Below, piece by piece: positions 16,262 to 26,736 of a DNA stretch of 64,000 bases. Position 1 is the first letter of the stretch. The number at the start of each line of letters is the position of its first letter. The notes beneath the pieces were generated by a model. The model made no database searches and was not told where the DNA came from. It saw only the letters and a program-made list of their open reading frames with translations. Position numbers and translations under genes: made by a program. Source of the DNA: Roseomonas xinghualingensis (GTDB lineage Bacteria; Pseudomonadota; Alphaproteobacteria; Acetobacterales; Acetobacteraceae); contig NZ_JAOXLP010000003.1 in the NCBI RefSeq assembly GCF_025791835.1, forward strand, positions 62,001 to 126,000, read 5' to 3'.

Positions 16262-16346
16262 GCGGGCGTGGTGGAATTGGCAGACACGCTGGATTTAGGT
16301 TCCAGTGGCGCAAGCCTTGGGGGTTCAAGTCCCTCCGCCCGCACCA
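16262..16346 (+). tRNA. tRNA-Leu (anticodon TAG)
   Basis: 85-nt class II tRNA. The acceptor GCGGGCG (16262-16268) pairs with CGCCCGC (16336-16342), the discriminator is A and CCA is encoded (16344-16346). The anticodon stem CTGGA/TCCAG encloses loop TTTAGGT with anticodon TAG at 16296-16298, reading CUA/CUG leucine codons. A long variable arm follows, and the T-loop is TTCAAGT. It lies directly upstream of tig, a common alphaproteobacterial arrangement. Confidence 0.96.
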
Positions 16347-16392
16347 AGTGGCTAGGCGCCGGCCTGAATGTCCTGGATGTGGAACTGAGCGA

Positions 16393-17736
16393 ATGCAGGT
16401 GACGGAGCTCTCGGCCGAGGGGCTGAAGCGGTCCTTTTCGGTGCTGGTGCCGGCGGCGGAGATCGATGCGACGCGCGACAAGCGGCTCGCCGCTCTCGGC
16501 CGCGACCTGCGCATCCCCGGCTTCCGCCCGGGCAAGGTGCCGATGTCGGTGGTGAAGAAGCGCTACGGCACCGCCGTGACGGGTGAGGTGCTGGAGGAGC
16601 AGGTGCAGAACGCCACGCGCGACCTGCTGACCGAGCGCGGCCTGCGCCCGGCGCTGCAGCCGAAGGTGGAGCTGGTCGGCGAGTTCGCCGATGGCCAGGA
16701 CCTGCAGTTCAATATCGAGATGGAGGTCCTGCCGGAGATCCCGATGCCGGACTTCTCCGGGATCGAGGTGGAGCGCCCGCGCGCCGAGCCCTCCGATGAG
16801 GAAGTCCAGAAGGCGCTGGACGGCCTGGCCGCCCGCAATGCCAAGCTCGAGGACGTGACCGAGGAGCGCCCGGCCGCCAAGGGCGACATGGTGGTGGCCG
16901 ATTTCGTGGGCCGCCTGATCGAGGGCGAGGGTGACGAGGCGAAGGCCGGCGAGCCCTTCCCCGGCGGCACCGCCAATGACATGCCGATCGAGGTGGGCGG
17001 CGAGGGCTTCATCCCTGGCTTCACCGAGGCGCTTGAGGGCATCAAGGTGGGCGAGACCCGCAAGGCCCGCGTGCAGTTCCCGGAGGGCTATGGCTCCGCC
17101 GAGCTGGCCGGCAAGCCGGCTGAGTTCGAGATCACGGCCAAGGGGCTGAAGACCCGCCACGTGGCCCCGGCGGATGACGAGTTCGCCAAGTCGCTGGGTC
17201 TTGAGAGCCTGGAGAAGCTGCGCGAGGAGCTGAAGAACTCCATCCAGCGCGAGTATGACGGGCTGACCCGCCTGCGGGTGAAGCGCTCCCTGCTCGACCA
17301 GCTCTCCGAGCGTGCCGACTTCCCCGTGCCGGAGGGCATGGTGGATGCCGAGTTCGGACAGATCTGGGGCCGCGTCGAGGAGGACAAGAAGGCGGGCCGC
17401 CTGGATGCCGAGGATGCCGGCAAGGACGATGAGACGCTGAAGGCCGACTACCGGAAGATCGCCGAGCGGCGCATCCGGCTGGGCCTGCTGCTCTCCGAGA
17501 TCGGCCGGACCAACAACATCCAGGTGGGCCAGGAGGAGCTGTTCCAGGCCCTCCGGAACGAGGCCATGCGCTATCCGGGCCAGGAGAAGCAGGTCTTCGA
17601 GTTCTTCCAGAAGAACCCGCAGGCCATGGAGAACCTCCGCGCCCCGATCTTCGAAGAAAAGGTCGTGGACTTCATGCTGGAACTCGCCAAGGTGACGGAC
17701 AAGAGCGTCACCCCGGCGGACCTGCAGGCAGCCTGA
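16393..17736 (+). CDS. tig: Trigger factor (ribosome-bound chaperone / PPIase)
   Basis: 447-aa chaperone that binds nascent chains at the ribosome exit. The ribosome-binding N-terminal domain (1-115) carries the signature GFRPGK at 43-48. The FKBP-type PPIase domain spans roughly 155-245 (KGDMVVADFVGRLIEGE ... GFTEALEGIKVGETR). The C-terminal helical arms follow to residue 447 and end in the acidic/hydrophobic DKSVTPADLQAA. The ATG at 16393 is the first that gives the conserved MQVTELSAEGLKRSF start; a ribosome binding site is weak (GTGGAACTGAGCG). It forms the tig-clpP-clpX-lon quality-control block; a hairpin cluster separates it from clpP. Confidence 0.97.
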   Translation: MQVTELSAEGLKRSFSVLVPAAEIDATRDKRLAALGRDLRIPGFRPGKVPMSVVKKRYGTAVTGEVLEEQVQNATRDLLTERGLRPALQPKVELVGEFADGQDLQFNIEMEVLPEIPMPDFSGIEVERPRAEPSDEEVQKALDGLAARNAKLEDVTEERPAAKGDMVVADFVGRLIEGEGDEAKAGEPFPGGTANDMPIEVGGEGFIPGFTEALEGIKVGETRKARVQFPEGYGSAELAGKPAEFEITAKGLKTRHVAPADDEFAKSLGLESLEKLREELKNSIQREYDGLTRLRVKRSLLDQLSERADFPVPEGMVDAEFGQIWGRVEEDKKAGRLDAEDAGKDDETLKADYRKIAERRIRLGLLLSEIGRTNNIQVGQEELFQALRNEAMRYPGQEKQVFEFFQKNPQAMENLRAPIFEEKVVDFMLELAKVTDKSVTPADLQAA

Positions 17737-17744
17737 GCCTGCAA

Positions 17745-17825
17745 CCTCCCGCGAGGGAGGCTGCAATCCGGCCCCGCCCCCCTTTCGCGGGGGGGCGGGT
17801 TGCCCCATCTTGGGGTTAGATTTTT
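17745..17825 (+). terminator. Hairpin cluster / terminator after tig
   Basis: Three consecutive hairpins: CCTCCC-GCGA-GGGAGG (17745-17760), a 10-bp CCCGCCCCCC/GGGGGGCGGG stem (17773-17799) and CCCCA-TCT-TGGGG (17803-17815), the last followed by TTAGATTTTT. The region probably terminates or attenuates tig transcription before clpP. Confidence 0.7.
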
Positions 17826-17924
17826 GCCGGCGCAGGGGGCCGGGGGACGCTGCGGCCAAGCCGGGCGGCCATCCGGGCGATGCCATCGGGGACGCACTTC
17901 TCCGCCGGCGGGGAAGGAATAACG

Positions 17925-18602
17925 ATGACACGCTCAGTATTCGTCGATCGCGACCCGGTCGAAGTCTACAACAACTCCCTGGTTCCGATGGTGGTCGAGC
18001 AGACCGCTCGCGGCGAGCGCGCTTATGACATCTATTCGCGCCTGCTGAAGGAGCGGATCATCTTCCTGACCGGCCAGGTTTTTGATCAGGTTTCGTCCCT
18101 GATCTGCGCCCAGCTGCTGTTCCTGGAAAGCGAGAACCCCAACAAGGATATCGCCTTCTACATCAACAGCCCGGGTGGCGTGGTTTCGGCCGGCCTCGCG
18201 ATGTACGACACCATGCAGTACATCCGCAGCCCGGTCTCCACTGTCTGCCTCGGCATGGCGGCCTCCATGGGCTCGCTGCTGCTGACGGCCGGCGAGAAGG
18301 GCAAGCGCTTCGCCCTGCCGAACAGCCGGATCATGGTCCACCAGCCCTCCGGCGGCGCCCAGGGCCAGGCGACGGATATCGAGATCCAGGCCCGCGAGAT
18401 CCTCGATCTCCGCAAGCGCCTGAACCAGATCTATGTCCATCACACCGGCCAGCCGGTGGAGGAGATCGAGCGGAAGCTCGAGCGCGACACCTATATGTCC
18501 GCTGAGGAGGCCATGGCCTTCGGGCTGATCGACCAGGTGGTGGCGAAGCTCCCGGCCGGTGCTGGGGTGGCGGCGCCGGCGGTCGAAGGTCCCCGCAGCT
18601 GA
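17925..18602 (+). CDS. clpP: ATP-dependent Clp protease proteolytic subunit
   Basis: 225-aa serine protease that forms the two-ring ClpP tetradecamer and degrades proteins fed by ClpX. The catalytic triad is Ser114 ([11 protein letters not shown]), His139 (IMVHQPSGG) and Asp188 (ERDTYMS). The start at ATG 17925 follows a GGAAGGAATAACG ribosome binding region; upstream frame extension has no site. The C-terminal 20 residues are Ala/Pro/Gly-rich and probably disordered. clpX follows after 163 nt, which hold no gene. Confidence 0.97.
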   Translation: MTRSVFVDRDPVEVYNNSLVPMVVEQTARGERAYDIYSRLLKERIIFLTGQVFDQVSSLICAQLLFLESENPNKDIAFYINSPGGVVSAGLAMYDTMQYIRSPVSTVCLGMAASMGSLLLTAGEKGKRFALPNSRIMVHQPSGGAQGQATDIEIQAREILDLRKRLNQIYVHHTGQPVEEIERKLERDTYMSAEEAMAFGLIDQVVAKLPAGAGVAAPAVEGPRS

Positions 18603-18765
18603 TGGGTAGGCGTCGCCCCGGTCAGTTCGTGATATGTTCTGTCTGGCCGGGCGGCACTGCCGTCACATTTATGTCCCATGCTTCCCCCGAGGGGGGAGGG
18701 GGGCTATCTTGCCGTCTTGACGCCTCTGGCGGGCTGCATGGCCCGTTCTGGGGCGAGGAGCGCAC

Positions 18766-20022
18766 ATGAGCAAGTCCGGCGATTCCAAGAACACCCTCTA
18801 CTGCTCGTTCTGCGGGAAATCGCAGCACGAGGTTCGAAAGCTCATCGCCGGCCCGACGGTGTTCATCTGCGACGAATGCGTCGAGCTGTGCATGGACATC
18901 ATCCGCGAGGAGCACAAGACGCACCTCGTGAAGTCCCGCGATGGGGTTCCGACGCCCAAGGAGATCTGCAAGGTCCTCGATGACTATGTCATCGGGCAGG
19001 AGCACGCCAAGAAGGTGCTCTCCGTGGCCGTGCACAACCACTACAAGCGGCTGGCGCATGGCGCCAAGACCGGCGAGGTGGAGATCGCCAAGAGCAACAT
19101 CATGCTCGTGGGCCCCACCGGCTCGGGCAAGACGTTGCTGGCCCAGACCCTGGCCCGCATCCTCGACGTGCCGTTCACCATGGCGGACGCCACCACGCTG
19201 ACCGAGGCCGGCTATGTGGGCGAGGATGTCGAGAACATCATCCTCAAGCTGCTGCAGGCCGCCGACTACAATGTGGAGCGGGCGCAGCGGGGCATCGTCT
19301 ATATCGACGAGGTGGATAAGATCAGCCGCAAGTCGGACAACCCCTCGATCACCCGGGATGTCTCGGGCGAGGGCGTCCAGCAGGCGCTGCTGAAGATCAT
19401 GGAGGGCACGGTGGCCTCCGTTCCGCCCCAGGGCGGCCGGAAGCATCCCCAGCAGGAATTCCTGCAGGTGGACACCTCCAACATCCTCTTCATCGTGGGC
19501 GGCGCCTTTGCCGGGCTCGAGAAGATCATCGCGGCCAAGGGCAAGGGGTCGGGCATCGGCTTCGGTGCCGAGGTCCGGGGTCCGGACGAGCGCCGGGCTG
19601 GGGCAATCCTCCGTGAGGTGGAGCCTGAGGACCTGCTGAAATTCGGCCTGATCCCCGAGTTCATCGGCCGCCTGCCGGTGATCGCCACCCTCGAGGATCT
19701 GGACGAAAAGGCGCTGATCGAGATCCTCACCAAGCCGAAGAACGCCCTGCTGAAGCAGTACCAGCGTCTCTTCGAGATGGAGGGGACCAAGCTCACCTTT
19801 ACCGAGGATGCGCTGAAGTCGGTCGCCACCCGGGCGATCCAGCGCAAGACCGGCGCGCGCGGCCTGCGCTCCATCATGGAGGGCATCCTTCTCTCCACCA
19901 TGTTCGACCTGCCCGGCCTGGATGAGGTCGAGGAGGTGGTGGTGAACAAGGAGGTGGCCGAGAACCGGGCCCAGCCGCTGTTCATCTATGGTGAACGACC
20001 GGCGGAGCAGACTAGCGCCTGA
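18766..20022 (+). CDS. clpX: ATP-dependent Clp protease ATP-binding subunit ClpX
   Basis: 418-aa AAA+ unfoldase that recognises substrates and feeds ClpP. The N-terminal zinc-binding dimerisation domain has Cys13/Cys16 and Cys35/Cys38. The Walker A motif GPTGSGKT lies at 116-123, Walker B near IVYIDEVDK, and sensor and arginine-finger regions near [12 protein letters not shown]. The IGF-like loop that docks ClpP is represented by the [10 protein letters not shown] segment. Length and start (a CGAGGAGCG site before the ATG) are canonical. A perfect terminator follows, so lon has its own promoter. Confidence 0.98.
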   Translation: MSKSGDSKNTLYCSFCGKSQHEVRKLIAGPTVFICDECVELCMDIIREEHKTHLVKSRDGVPTPKEICKVLDDYVIGQEHAKKVLSVAVHNHYKRLAHGAKTGEVEIAKSNIMLVGPTGSGKTLLAQTLARILDVPFTMADATTLTEAGYVGEDVENIILKLLQAADYNVERAQRGIVYIDEVDKISRKSDNPSITRDVSGEGVQQALLKIMEGTVASVPPQGGRKHPQQEFLQVDTSNILFIVGGAFAGLEKIIAAKGKGSGIGFGAEVRGPDERRAGAILREVEPEDLLKFGLIPEFIGRLPVIATLEDLDEKALIEILTKPKNALLKQYQRLFEMEGTKLTFTEDALKSVATRAIQRKTGARGLRSIMEGILLSTMFDLPGLDEVEEVVVNKEVAENRAQPLFIYGERPAEQTSA

Positions 20023-20033
20023 CCGGAATACCG

Positions 20034-20070
20034 GCCCCTGACGCAACAAGGCGTCAGGGGCACTTTTCTT
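20034..20070 (+). terminator. Rho-independent terminator after clpX
   Basis: An 11-bp perfect stem GCCCCTGACGC / GCGTCAGGGGC with loop AACAAG is followed by ACTTTTCTT. It starts 12 nt after the clpX stop. Confidence 0.9.
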
Positions 20071-20208
20071 GCATGCCCCCAATGGTCTGGGTGGATGGTC
20101 ACGCCGTTGTGGGAAGGCCTCCCCGACACCAGATAGGGTTCCTAACCGTGGTGACGGGGGCGTGCCTGATCGGGGCGTTTCCGCACCGACTGTCCAAGTG
20201 AGGTCCCC

Positions 20209-22623
20209 ATGGCGGATACTGAAGCTGAGCTGGTTCGCGGCGAGGCACTGCCCGTTCTTCCCCTGCGCGACATTGTCGTGTTCCCCCATATGATCGTGCC
20301 GCTCTTTGTCGGCCGTGAGAAATCTGTCCGCGCACTGGAGTCGGTGATGCGGGAGGACAAGCAGATCCTCCTGCTCGCCCAGCGCAGCGCCGCGCAGGAT
20401 GATCCGGAAGCCTCCGATCTGTTCGATGTCGGTACCGTCTCAACGGTGCTTCAGCTCCTGAAGCTGCCGGACGGCACTGTGAAGGTGCTGGTCGAGGGCG
20501 GGCGCCGCGCGCGCGTGGTTGGCTGGAAGGAGACGGGCACGCATTTCGAGGCGTTCGCCGAGCCGATCGAGGAGACTTCCCCCGATCCGCGCGAGGTCGA
20601 GGCGCTGAGCCGTTCCGTGGTCAGCCAGTTCGAGGGCTACATCAAGCTCAACAAGAAGATCGCGCCCGAGGTACTGGTCTCGATCAACCAGATTGAGGAG
20701 CCGGCGAAGCTCGCCGACACGGTCGCTGCCCATCTGAACCTCAAGATCGCCGAGAAGCAGGAGCTTCTGGAGACCGTGGGCGTTCCGGAGCGGCTGGAGC
20801 GGGTCTTCGCCCATATGGAGAGCGAGATCGGCGTCCTTCAGGTCGAGAAGCGCATCCGGAACCGCGTGAAGCGGCAGATGGAGAAGACCCAGCGCGAGTA
20901 CTACCTGAACGAGCAGATGAAGGCGATCCAGAAGGAGCTGGGCGAGGGCGAGGAAGGCAAGGACGAGATCGCGGAGCTGGAGGCCAAGATCAAGGCCACC
21001 AAGCTCTCCGCCGAGGCTCGCGAGAAGGCGATGGGCGAGCTGAAGAAGCTTCGCGGCATGTCGCCGATGTCGGCCGAGGCCACCGTCGTCCGCAACTACC
21101 TCGACTGGATGCTGACGATCCCCTGGAAGAAGCGCACCAAGGTGCGGATCGACCTGGAGGCGGCCCAGGCCGTGCTGGATGCCGACCACTACGGGCTGGA
21201 GAAGGTCAAGGAGCGGATCATCGAGTATCTGGCGGTGCAGTCGCGCAGCCAGAAGATCCGCGGCCCGATCCTGTGCCTCGTCGGTCCTCCGGGCGTTGGC
21301 AAGACCTCGCTCGGCAAGTCCATCGCCAAGGCGGTGAACCGCAACTTCGTGCGCATGTCGCTGGGCGGCGTGCGGGATGAGGCGGAGATCCGCGGCCACC
21401 GGCGGACCTATATCGGCTCCATGCCGGGCAAGGTCATCCAGGGCATGAAGAAGGCGAAGACCTCCAATCCGCTCTTCCTGCTGGACGAGATCGACAAGCT
21501 CGGCGCCGACTGGCGCGGGGACCCGTCCTCGGCCCTGCTGGAGGTACTGGACCCCGAGCAGAACGGGACCTTCAACGACCACTATCTGGAGGTCGATTAC
21601 GACCTGTCGGACGTGATGTTCATCACGACCGCCAACTCGCTGAAGATGCCCCAGCCGTTGCTGGACCGCATGGAGATCATCCGCATCCCCGGCTACACCG
21701 AGGATGAGAAGATCGGCATCTCCCGCCGCCACCTGATCGGCAAGGTCACGGAGGCGAATGGGCTGAAGCCGGACGAGTGGAGCGTGTCCGACGACGCGAT
21801 CCGCGACCTAGTGCGCTACTACACGCGCGAGGCCGGCGTCCGGAACCTGGAGCGCGAGATCGGTGGTCTGGCCCGCAAGGCCGTCCGTGAGATCGTGTCC
21901 GGCAAGGCGACGAAGGTGGAGATCACCGCCGAGAACCTGGGTAAGTATGCCGGCGTGCGGAAGTTCCGCTATGGCGAGGCCGAGGCCGAGGACATGGTGG
22001 GTGCCGTCACCGGCCTCGCCTGGACCGAGGTGGGTGGAGAGATCCTGACGATCGAGTCCGTGCTGCTGCCTGGCAAGGGCGCCGTGAAGCACACGGGCAA
22101 GCTTGGCGACGTCATGCAGGAAAGCGTTTCGGCGGCGGTGTCCTATGTCCGCAGTCGTGCGACGACCTTCGGCATCAAGCCGACCGTCTTCGAGAAGCGG
22201 GACATCCATGTCCACGTGCCCGAGGGTGCGACGCCGAAGGACGGGCCTTCCGCGGGTATCGCGATGGCCACGAGCATCGTCTCGATCCTGACGGGCATCC
22301 CTGTCCGCAAGGACGTGGCCATGACGGGCGAGATCACGCTGCGTGGGCGGGTGCTTCCGATCGGCGGGTTGAAGGAGAAGCTGCTGGCGGCCCTGCGGGC
22401 CGGCGTCGGCACCGTCTTCATCCCGAAGGAGAATGAGAAGGACTTGGCCGACATTCCGGAGAGCGTGACCAAGGTACTGAAGGTCATTCCTGTCTCGCAT
22501 GTGGACGAGGTGATCGCCCAGGCCCTGGTGCGCCGGCCGGAGCCGATCGACTGGATTGAGCCGGAGGAGGTTCCGACCAAGCCGGCGGCAGGCGATCCGA
22601 CCGGTGCCAGCCTGCCCCACTGA
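20209..22623 (+). CDS. lon: Endopeptidase La (Lon protease)
   Basis: 804-aa homohexameric AAA+ serine protease that removes misfolded and short-lived regulatory proteins. The N-terminal LON substrate domain ([23 protein letters not shown]) covers about 1-205, a coiled region follows, Walker A GPPGVGKT is at 359-366 and Walker B FLLDEIDK near 425. The protease domain holds Ser681 ([13 protein letters not shown]) and Lys724 ([10 protein letters not shown]), spaced 43 residues apart as in E. coli Lon. It is set off from clpX by a terminator and followed by its own terminator, so it is monocistronic. Confidence 0.98.
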   Translation: MADTEAELVRGEALPVLPLRDIVVFPHMIVPLFVGREKSVRALESVMREDKQILLLAQRSAAQDDPEASDLFDVGTVSTVLQLLKLPDGTVKVLVEGGRRARVVGWKETGTHFEAFAEPIEETSPDPREVEALSRSVVSQFEGYIKLNKKIAPEVLVSINQIEEPAKLADTVAAHLNLKIAEKQELLETVGVPERLERVFAHMESEIGVLQVEKRIRNRVKRQMEKTQREYYLNEQMKAIQKELGEGEEGKDEIAELEAKIKATKLSAEAREKAMGELKKLRGMSPMSAEATVVRNYLDWMLTIPWKKRTKVRIDLEAAQAVLDADHYGLEKVKERIIEYLAVQSRSQKIRGPILCLVGPPGVGKTSLGKSIAKAVNRNFVRMSLGGVRDEAEIRGHRRTYIGSMPGKVIQGMKKAKTSNPLFLLDEIDKLGADWRGDPSSALLEVLDPEQNGTFNDHYLEVDYDLSDVMFITTANSLKMPQPLLDRMEIIRIPGYTEDEKIGISRRHLIGKVTEANGLKPDEWSVSDDAIRDLVRYYTREAGVRNLEREIGGLARKAVREIVSGKATKVEITAENLGKYAGVRKFRYGEAEAEDMVGAVTGLAWTEVGGEILTIESVLLPGKGAVKHTGKLGDVMQESVSAAVSYVRSRATTFGIKPTVFEKRDIHVHVPEGATPKDGPSAGIAMATSIVSILTGIPVRKDVAMTGEITLRGRVLPIGGLKEKLLAALRAGVGTVFIPKENEKDLADIPESVTKVLKVIPVSHVDEVIAQALVRRPEPIDWIEPEEVPTKPAAGDPTGASLPH

Positions 22624-22644
22624 TCGGGCGGCATGAGGTGAGTG

Positions 22645-22683
22645 GCGGGGCGTCGGCGGAAGCCGGCGCCCCGCTTTCGTTTG
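22645..22683 (+). terminator. Rho-independent terminator after lon
   Basis: A 13-bp stem GCGGGGCGTCGGC / GCCGGCGCCCCGC (one T-G pair) with a GGAA tetraloop is followed by TTTCGTTTG. It begins 21 nt after the lon stop. Confidence 0.88.
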
Positions 22684-22872
22684 GGCGTGGGATGGCCGCG
22701 TCGCTGCGGTGGATGCGAAGGCCGGGCGGTCGGCCGGCGTTGGCGCCTTGGGCGGCTGCTGAGGCGAAGTGGCTGGTCATGTCGGGAAGCTGCTTCCCAG
22801 AGAGGGAAGGGGGCTGTATCCCTGTTCAGGCAAGCCAGGGGCTGGAGCCGAAAGGCCGTGGCCGTCAAAGGC

Positions 22873-22944
22873 GGGCGCTTAGCTCAGCGGTAGAGCGCCT
22901 CGTTTACACCGAGGATGCCGGGGGTTCGAATCCCTCAGCGCCCA
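22873..22944 (+). tRNA. tRNA-Val (anticodon TAC)
   Basis: 72 nt without the CCA end, which is not encoded (the next bases are TTCC). The acceptor GGGCGCT (22873-22879) pairs with AGCGCCC (22937-22943), with discriminator A. The D-arm TAGCTCAGCGGTAGAGC, anticodon stem CCTCG/CGAGG with loop TTTACAC (anticodon TAC) and T-arm GGGGGTTCGAATCCCTC are all intact. The upstream 190 nt after the lon terminator carry no gene and no strong promoter that I can see. Confidence 0.95.
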
Positions 22945-23429
22945 TTCCATTGATGGGATGCCTTCCTGATCCCGGACGTTGCTGCATCCATGATGCCCGG
23001 ATCACGGCGATCGAGCTAATCGTCCAGTGATCCAACTGCTTCATCATCACAGCCTTGGGCAAAGGCCGCCTGAAAGGCCGAGTGCGCTCCATGCTCGGTG
23101 GCGTGCATGGCGGACAGCTGCGGCTTGCTACACGGAACCTGCGATTCTTTGTGCTGGCCGGGACGCATGCAGGCTGGGTGCCAATGGATGATTGCGTGCG
23201 ATCTGGGGCGAGCTGACGTTGCCACTGATGGGATGAAAGGCGTTCGGCCGATCATCGGTTCTTCGCTGCGAGGGCGCCTCTCACGATGCAGCGGATTCTC
23301 GCGCTTGGCCGGGTTGCGGTGAAGCAGCGGAAGCTTTGAAGGTGCTGGGATTACAGAGCGGTTGGTGCCCTCCTTCACTCAGGAGGCTCGCATTTCTTCT
23401 TTCGCCTGTGGATCGGAATGGGGGGTCGC
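22945..23429. other. Intergenic stretch between tRNA-Val and tRNA-Asp, no gene seen
   Basis: About 0.5 kb without a convincing coding frame on either strand: open frames here are short, lack ribosome binding sites and have no third-position GC bias. Composition is less GC-rich than the rest of the window. There is no long repeat of either tRNA 3' end, so no attachment site is evident. It could be a decayed integration site, but nothing recognisable as an integrase remnant is left. Confidence 0.5.
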
Positions 23430-23458
23430 TTGACAGTCCCCACTGGAAGCCATAAACG
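23430..23458 (+). promoter_or_regulatory. Sigma70-type promoter of tRNA-Asp
   Basis: A perfect TTGACA (23430-23435), a 17-nt spacer and TAAACG (23453-23458; ATAAAC with a 16-nt spacer). Transcription would begin about 10 nt before the mature tRNA end at 23474. It is the best -35 in the window. Confidence 0.65.
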
Positions 23459-23473
23459 GCCTCCACGACGCGA

Positions 23474-23550
<77 letters not shown>

Positions 23551-23560
23551 CGCCGCATCG

Positions 23561-23593
23561 AAAACGCCGCCCCATCCGGGGTGGCGTTTTTCG
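23561..23593 (+). terminator. Rho-independent terminator after tRNA-Asp
   Basis: AAAACGCCGCCCC-ATCC-GGGGTGGCGTTTT forms a stem of about 13 bp (one G-T pair) running into a T-tract. The A-tract on the 5' side makes it possibly bidirectional. The 235 nt from here to nuoA hold no gene; the complex I promoter must lie in it, but I could not identify a convincing one. Confidence 0.92.
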
Positions 23594-23828
23594 TTTCAGG
23601 GGATTTTCTGGTTTATGCGCGGTGCTGGGCCGAGGCATGCATTTGCGAATTGTTCTCAACCATTGATTACGTGGCGTTCATTGTGCAATGCTGGGGTCAG
23701 GCCCTATGGCGGAAGCCTGCCCTTGCCTATATGTAGCTTGCATTGCGCTGCGGCATTGCCCCAGCGCCAATAGGTGCATCCGGGAGTCACTCGTGTTCCC
23801 GGCTGTCCCGGAGAGCTCCGAGGGCGCA

Positions 23829-24197
23829 ATGACCCAGCCGTTGCTGGCTAATTACTTTCCGATCCTGGTCTTCCTGGGAATTGCCGCCGTGATCAGCATC
23901 GCCATGGTGGGCGGTTCTGTTCTGGCCGCACGGCAGAAGCCGGACCCGGAAAAGCTGTCGACCTATGAATGCGGCTTCGAGCCCTTCGACGACACGCGTC
24001 GGCGCTTCGATGTCCGATTCTATCTGGTGGCGATCCTGTTCATCATCTTCGACCTGGAAGTTGCCTTCCTCTTCCCTTGGGCGGTGTCGCTCGGTGGGAT
24101 CGGCTGGGTTGGCTTCATGTCGATGATGGGCTTCCTGGGGTTGCTGACGGTCGGCTTCGTGTACGAGTGGCGCAAGGGCGCGCTGGACTGGGAATGA
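23829..24197 (+). CDS. nuoA: NADH-quinone oxidoreductase subunit A
   Basis: 122-aa inner-membrane subunit of respiratory complex I with three hydrophobic helices. The conserved loop motif [28 protein letters not shown] region lies between helix 1 and 2 and includes the quinone-site-associated Cys. The ATG at 23829 gives the typical [19 protein letters not shown] start; in-frame sequence upstream does not resemble the family. It opens the 14-gene nuo operon, with 94 nt before nuoB. Confidence 0.96.
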   Translation: MTQPLLANYFPILVFLGIAAVISIAMVGGSVLAARQKPDPEKLSTYECGFEPFDDTRRRFDVRFYLVAILFIIFDLEVAFLFPWAVSLGGIGWVGFMSMMGFLGLLTVGFVYEWRKGALDWE

Positions 24198-24291
24198 GCC
24201 ACGCGGCACAGCGTGGCGAGACGCGCCGGCTCCCGCTGGGGGATTCGGCGCGCATGCATATGACGCGTGGCGACGCGCGGAGGACGATGCG

Positions 24292-24852
24292 ATGAGCGGC
24301 GTCAACACTGAGCAGCTTGCCTGGAACAACCAGGCGCTTCCCCCGGGGGCGGAGCAGGATTCGGTCCTGCGCGGCGTGACCGGCGAGATCGAGGAAAAGG
24401 GCTTCGTCGTCGCCAACCTGGATAAGGTGGTGAACTGGGCCCGCACCGGCAGCCTCTGGCCGATGACCTTCGGTCTGGCCTGCTGCGCCGTGCCGATGAT
24501 CCATGCCTACATGGCGCGCTATGACCTCGACCGCTTCGGTGTGATTCCGCGCGGCTCGCCGCGGCAGTCCGACGTGATGATCGTGGCTGGCACGCTGACC
24601 AACAAAATGGCCCCCGCGCTTCGCCGCGTTTATGACCAAATGAGCGAGCCGCGCTGGGTGGTTTCCATGGGCAGCTGCGCCAATGGCGGTGGCTATTACC
24701 ACTGGAGCTACAGCGTGGTGCGCGGCTGCGACCGGATTGTGCCGGTGGATGTCTATGTGCCCGGCTGCCCGCCGACCGCGGAGGCGCTGGTTTATGGCAT
24801 CCTGCAGCTGCAGAAGAAGATCCGGCGGACGGGGACGATCCTTCGTGGCTGA
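24292..24852 (+). CDS. nuoB: NADH-quinone oxidoreductase subunit B
   Basis: 186-aa peripheral-arm subunit carrying the terminal [4Fe-4S] cluster N2 next to the quinone site. The cluster ligands are Cys64 and Cys65 (LACCAVP), Cys129 (MGSCANGG) and Cys159 (VPGCPP). The N-terminal 30 residues are a variable extension. The GGAGGACGATGCG region gives a strong ribosome binding site. nuoC begins at a GTG 8 nt before its end. Confidence 0.97.
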   Translation: MSGVNTEQLAWNNQALPPGAEQDSVLRGVTGEIEEKGFVVANLDKVVNWARTGSLWPMTFGLACCAVPMIHAYMARYDLDRFGVIPRGSPRQSDVMIVAGTLTNKMAPALRRVYDQMSEPRWVVSMGSCANGGGYYHWSYSVVRGCDRIVPVDVYVPGCPPTAEALVYGILQLQKKIRRTGTILRG

Positions 24853-25507
24853 CCTTACGCAACTCGGCGAGCAGGTTGCCGCCTCCCTTCCGCCCGGCGT
24901 GGTGCTCGATGCGCGGGTCGTGCGTGGCGCGGAGCTGGTCATTCGCATCAACCGCGATTCCGTTCGCAATGTGATGGCCGTGCTCCGGACCGATCCACGC
25001 TTTGCTTTCGAACAGTGCATCGACATCTGTGGTGTTGACTGGCCGGAGCGCCAGGAACGCTTCGACGTGGTGTGGAACCTGCTGTCGCTGACGCATAACC
25101 ACCGCATCCGCGTGATCACCACCACGGATGCGGAGCACTCGGTGCCCAGCGTCTCCGCCATCTGGCCGACCGCCACCTGGTTCGAGCGTGAGGCCTGGGA
25201 CATGTACGGCATCGCTTTCGAGGGGCTCTCGGATATGCGCCGGATCCTCACGGATTACGGCTTCCAGGGGCACCCGCTGCGCAAGGACTTCCCGCTCACC
25301 GGCCATGTCGAGGTCCGCTATGACGCGGAGCGGCGCGAGGTGGTCTATGAGCCGGTGAAGCTGCAGCAGGACTTCCGCAACTTCGACTTCCTCTCCCCGT
25401 GGGAGGGCATGACCACCCTGCCGGGCGACGAAAAGGTGCATCTGAACCGGATCGCGCCGCCGCCCGCATCGCTTCTGGAGAAGCCAGAGGCGGAGAAGCT
25501 GCCATGA
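24845..25507 (+). CDS. nuoC: NADH-quinone oxidoreductase subunit C
   Basis: 220-aa subunit of the complex I connecting module (30-kDa family). The signature [24 protein letters not shown] followed by [19 protein letters not shown] is complete. The start is a GTG at 24845 overlapping the nuoB end by 8 nt; there is no ATG in frame between that point and the conserved region. It is separate from NuoD, not fused as in E. coli NuoCD. Its stop overlaps the nuoD ATG (ATGA). Confidence 0.96.
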   Translation: MADLTQLGEQVAASLPPGVVLDARVVRGAELVIRINRDSVRNVMAVLRTDPRFAFEQCIDICGVDWPERQERFDVVWNLLSLTHNHRIRVITTTDAEHSVPSVSAIWPTATWFEREAWDMYGIAFEGLSDMRRILTDYGFQGHPLRKDFPLTGHVEVRYDAERREVVYEPVKLQQDFRNFDFLSPWEGMTTLPGDEKVHLNRIAPPPASLLEKPEAEKLP

Positions 25508-26736
25508 GCCTGACGACTTCCGATCCCATTCCGGCGGGCGATTCGCATGAGCAGGCGACGCGCCGTGTGGAGGTGGACAGCCACACGATCAATTTCGGTC
25601 CTCAGCACCCGGCCGCACATGGCGTGCTGCGCCTCATCCTTGAGATGAAGGGCGAGGTGGTGGAGCGTGCCGATCCGCATATCGGCCTGCTGCATCGCGG
25701 CACCGAAAAGCTGATCGAGTACAAGACCTACATGCAGGCGATGCCGTATTTCGACCGGCTCGACTACGTCTCGCCCATGTGCATGGAGCATGTCTTCGCG
25801 CTCTCGCAGGAGCGGCTGCTGGGTATCGAGGTTCCGCTGCGCGCGCAGTACATCCGTGTGATGTTCGCGGAGATCACGCGGATCCTGAACCACCTGCTGA
25901 ACATCACCACCTATGCGCTGGACTGCGGCGCCATCACGCCGCCCCTCTGGGGCTTCGAGCAGCGTGAGATCCTGTTGGAATTCTATGAGCGGGTTTCCGG
26001 CAGCCACTACCACGCCAACTACTTCCGTGCAGGCGGTGTGGCGAAGGACCTGCCGGCCGGGCTGACGGACGATATCCGCCGCTGGGCAAATGGCTTCCCC
26101 AGCTTCATTGACGATCTGGACCGGCTGCTGACGGGTAACCGCATCTTCAAGCAGCGCACCGTGGATATCGGTGTGATGACGGCCGAGCAGGCAATGGAAT
26201 GGGGCTTCGCCGGCCCTTGCCTGCGTGCCTCGGGCCTCGCCTGGGACCTGCGGCGGCAGCAGCCCTATGACGTGTACGACCGGATGGAATTCGATGTCCC
26301 GGTCGGGCGCCATGGCGACTGCTTTGACCGCTTTCTCATCCGCATGGAGGAGATGCGTCAGAGCCTGAGGATCATCCACCAGTGCCTGGACCAGCTGCCG
26401 GAGGGCCCGGTGAAGGTGCAGGACAACAAGATCACGCCGCCGCGGCGGGGCGAGATGAAGCGTTCGATGGAAGCGCTGATCCATCACTTCAAGCTCTACA
26501 CGGAAGGCTATCACGTGCCCCCCGGCGAGACCTACACCGCGGTGGAGGCGCCGAAGGGCGAGTTCGGGGTTTATCTCGTGGCGGATGGAACCAACCGCCC
26601 CTATCGCTGCAAGATCCGCGCGCCCGGCTTCGCGCATCTGCAGGCGATGGAGGTGCTGTCGAAGGGGCATATGCTGGCGGACGCCGTGGCGGTGATCGGC
26701 AGCCTCGATATCGTTTTCGGGGAGATCGACCGGTGA
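25504..26736 (+). CDS. nuoD: NADH-quinone oxidoreductase subunit D
   Basis: 410-aa 49-kDa-type subunit that forms the quinone-binding pocket with NuoB. Conserved motifs include [15 protein letters not shown] near residue 30, [18 protein letters not shown] near 60-80 and DPCD-type ending [11 protein letters not shown] at the C-terminus. The catalytic His and Tyr of the pocket lie in the HPAAHG and YDRLDYV regions. Overlaps are 4 nt with nuoC and GTGA with nuoE, so translation is coupled throughout. Confidence 0.97.
   Translation: MSLTTSDPIPAGDSHEQATRRVEVDSHTINFGPQHPAAHGVLRLILEMKGEVVERADPHIGLLHRGTEKLIEYKTYMQAMPYFDRLDYVSPMCMEHVFALSQERLLGIEVPLRAQYIRVMFAEITRILNHLLNITTYALDCGAITPPLWGFEQREILLEFYERVSGSHYHANYFRAGGVAKDLPAGLTDDIRRWANGFPSFIDDLDRLLTGNRIFKQRTVDIGVMTAEQAMEWGFAGPCLRASGLAWDLRRQQPYDVYDRMEFDVPVGRHGDCFDRFLIRMEEMRQSLRIIHQCLDQLPEGPVKVQDNKITPPRRGEMKRSMEALIHHFKLYTEGYHVPPGETYTAVEAPKGEFGVYLVADGTNRPYRCKIRAPGFAHLQAMEVLSKGHMLADAVAVIGSLDIVFGEIDR

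Noticed and set aside
16022..16402. Plus-strand frame with a VVELADTLDLGSSGASLG segment
   Set aside because: It is the sense translation of tRNA-Leu joined to the tail of the nnrDE gene in another frame; a common spurious annotation.
16101..16535. Minus-strand frame with RRDLNPQGLRHWNLNP
   Set aside because: Antisense read of tRNA-Leu, no ribosome binding site, overlaps nnrDE and tig.
17801..17815. CCCCATCT as a sigma32 -10 element for clpP
   Set aside because: No acceptable -35 at the right distance, and the sequence is one arm of a CCCCA/TGGGG hairpin in the tig terminator region.
22904..23092. Minus-strand frame ending GAEGFEPPASSV
   Set aside because: Antisense read of the tRNA-Val 3' half; spurious.
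23600..23828. TATATG and TTGTGC elements as a nuo promoter
   Set aside because: None of the possible -35/-10 pairs has good matches on both sides; not strong enough to annotate.
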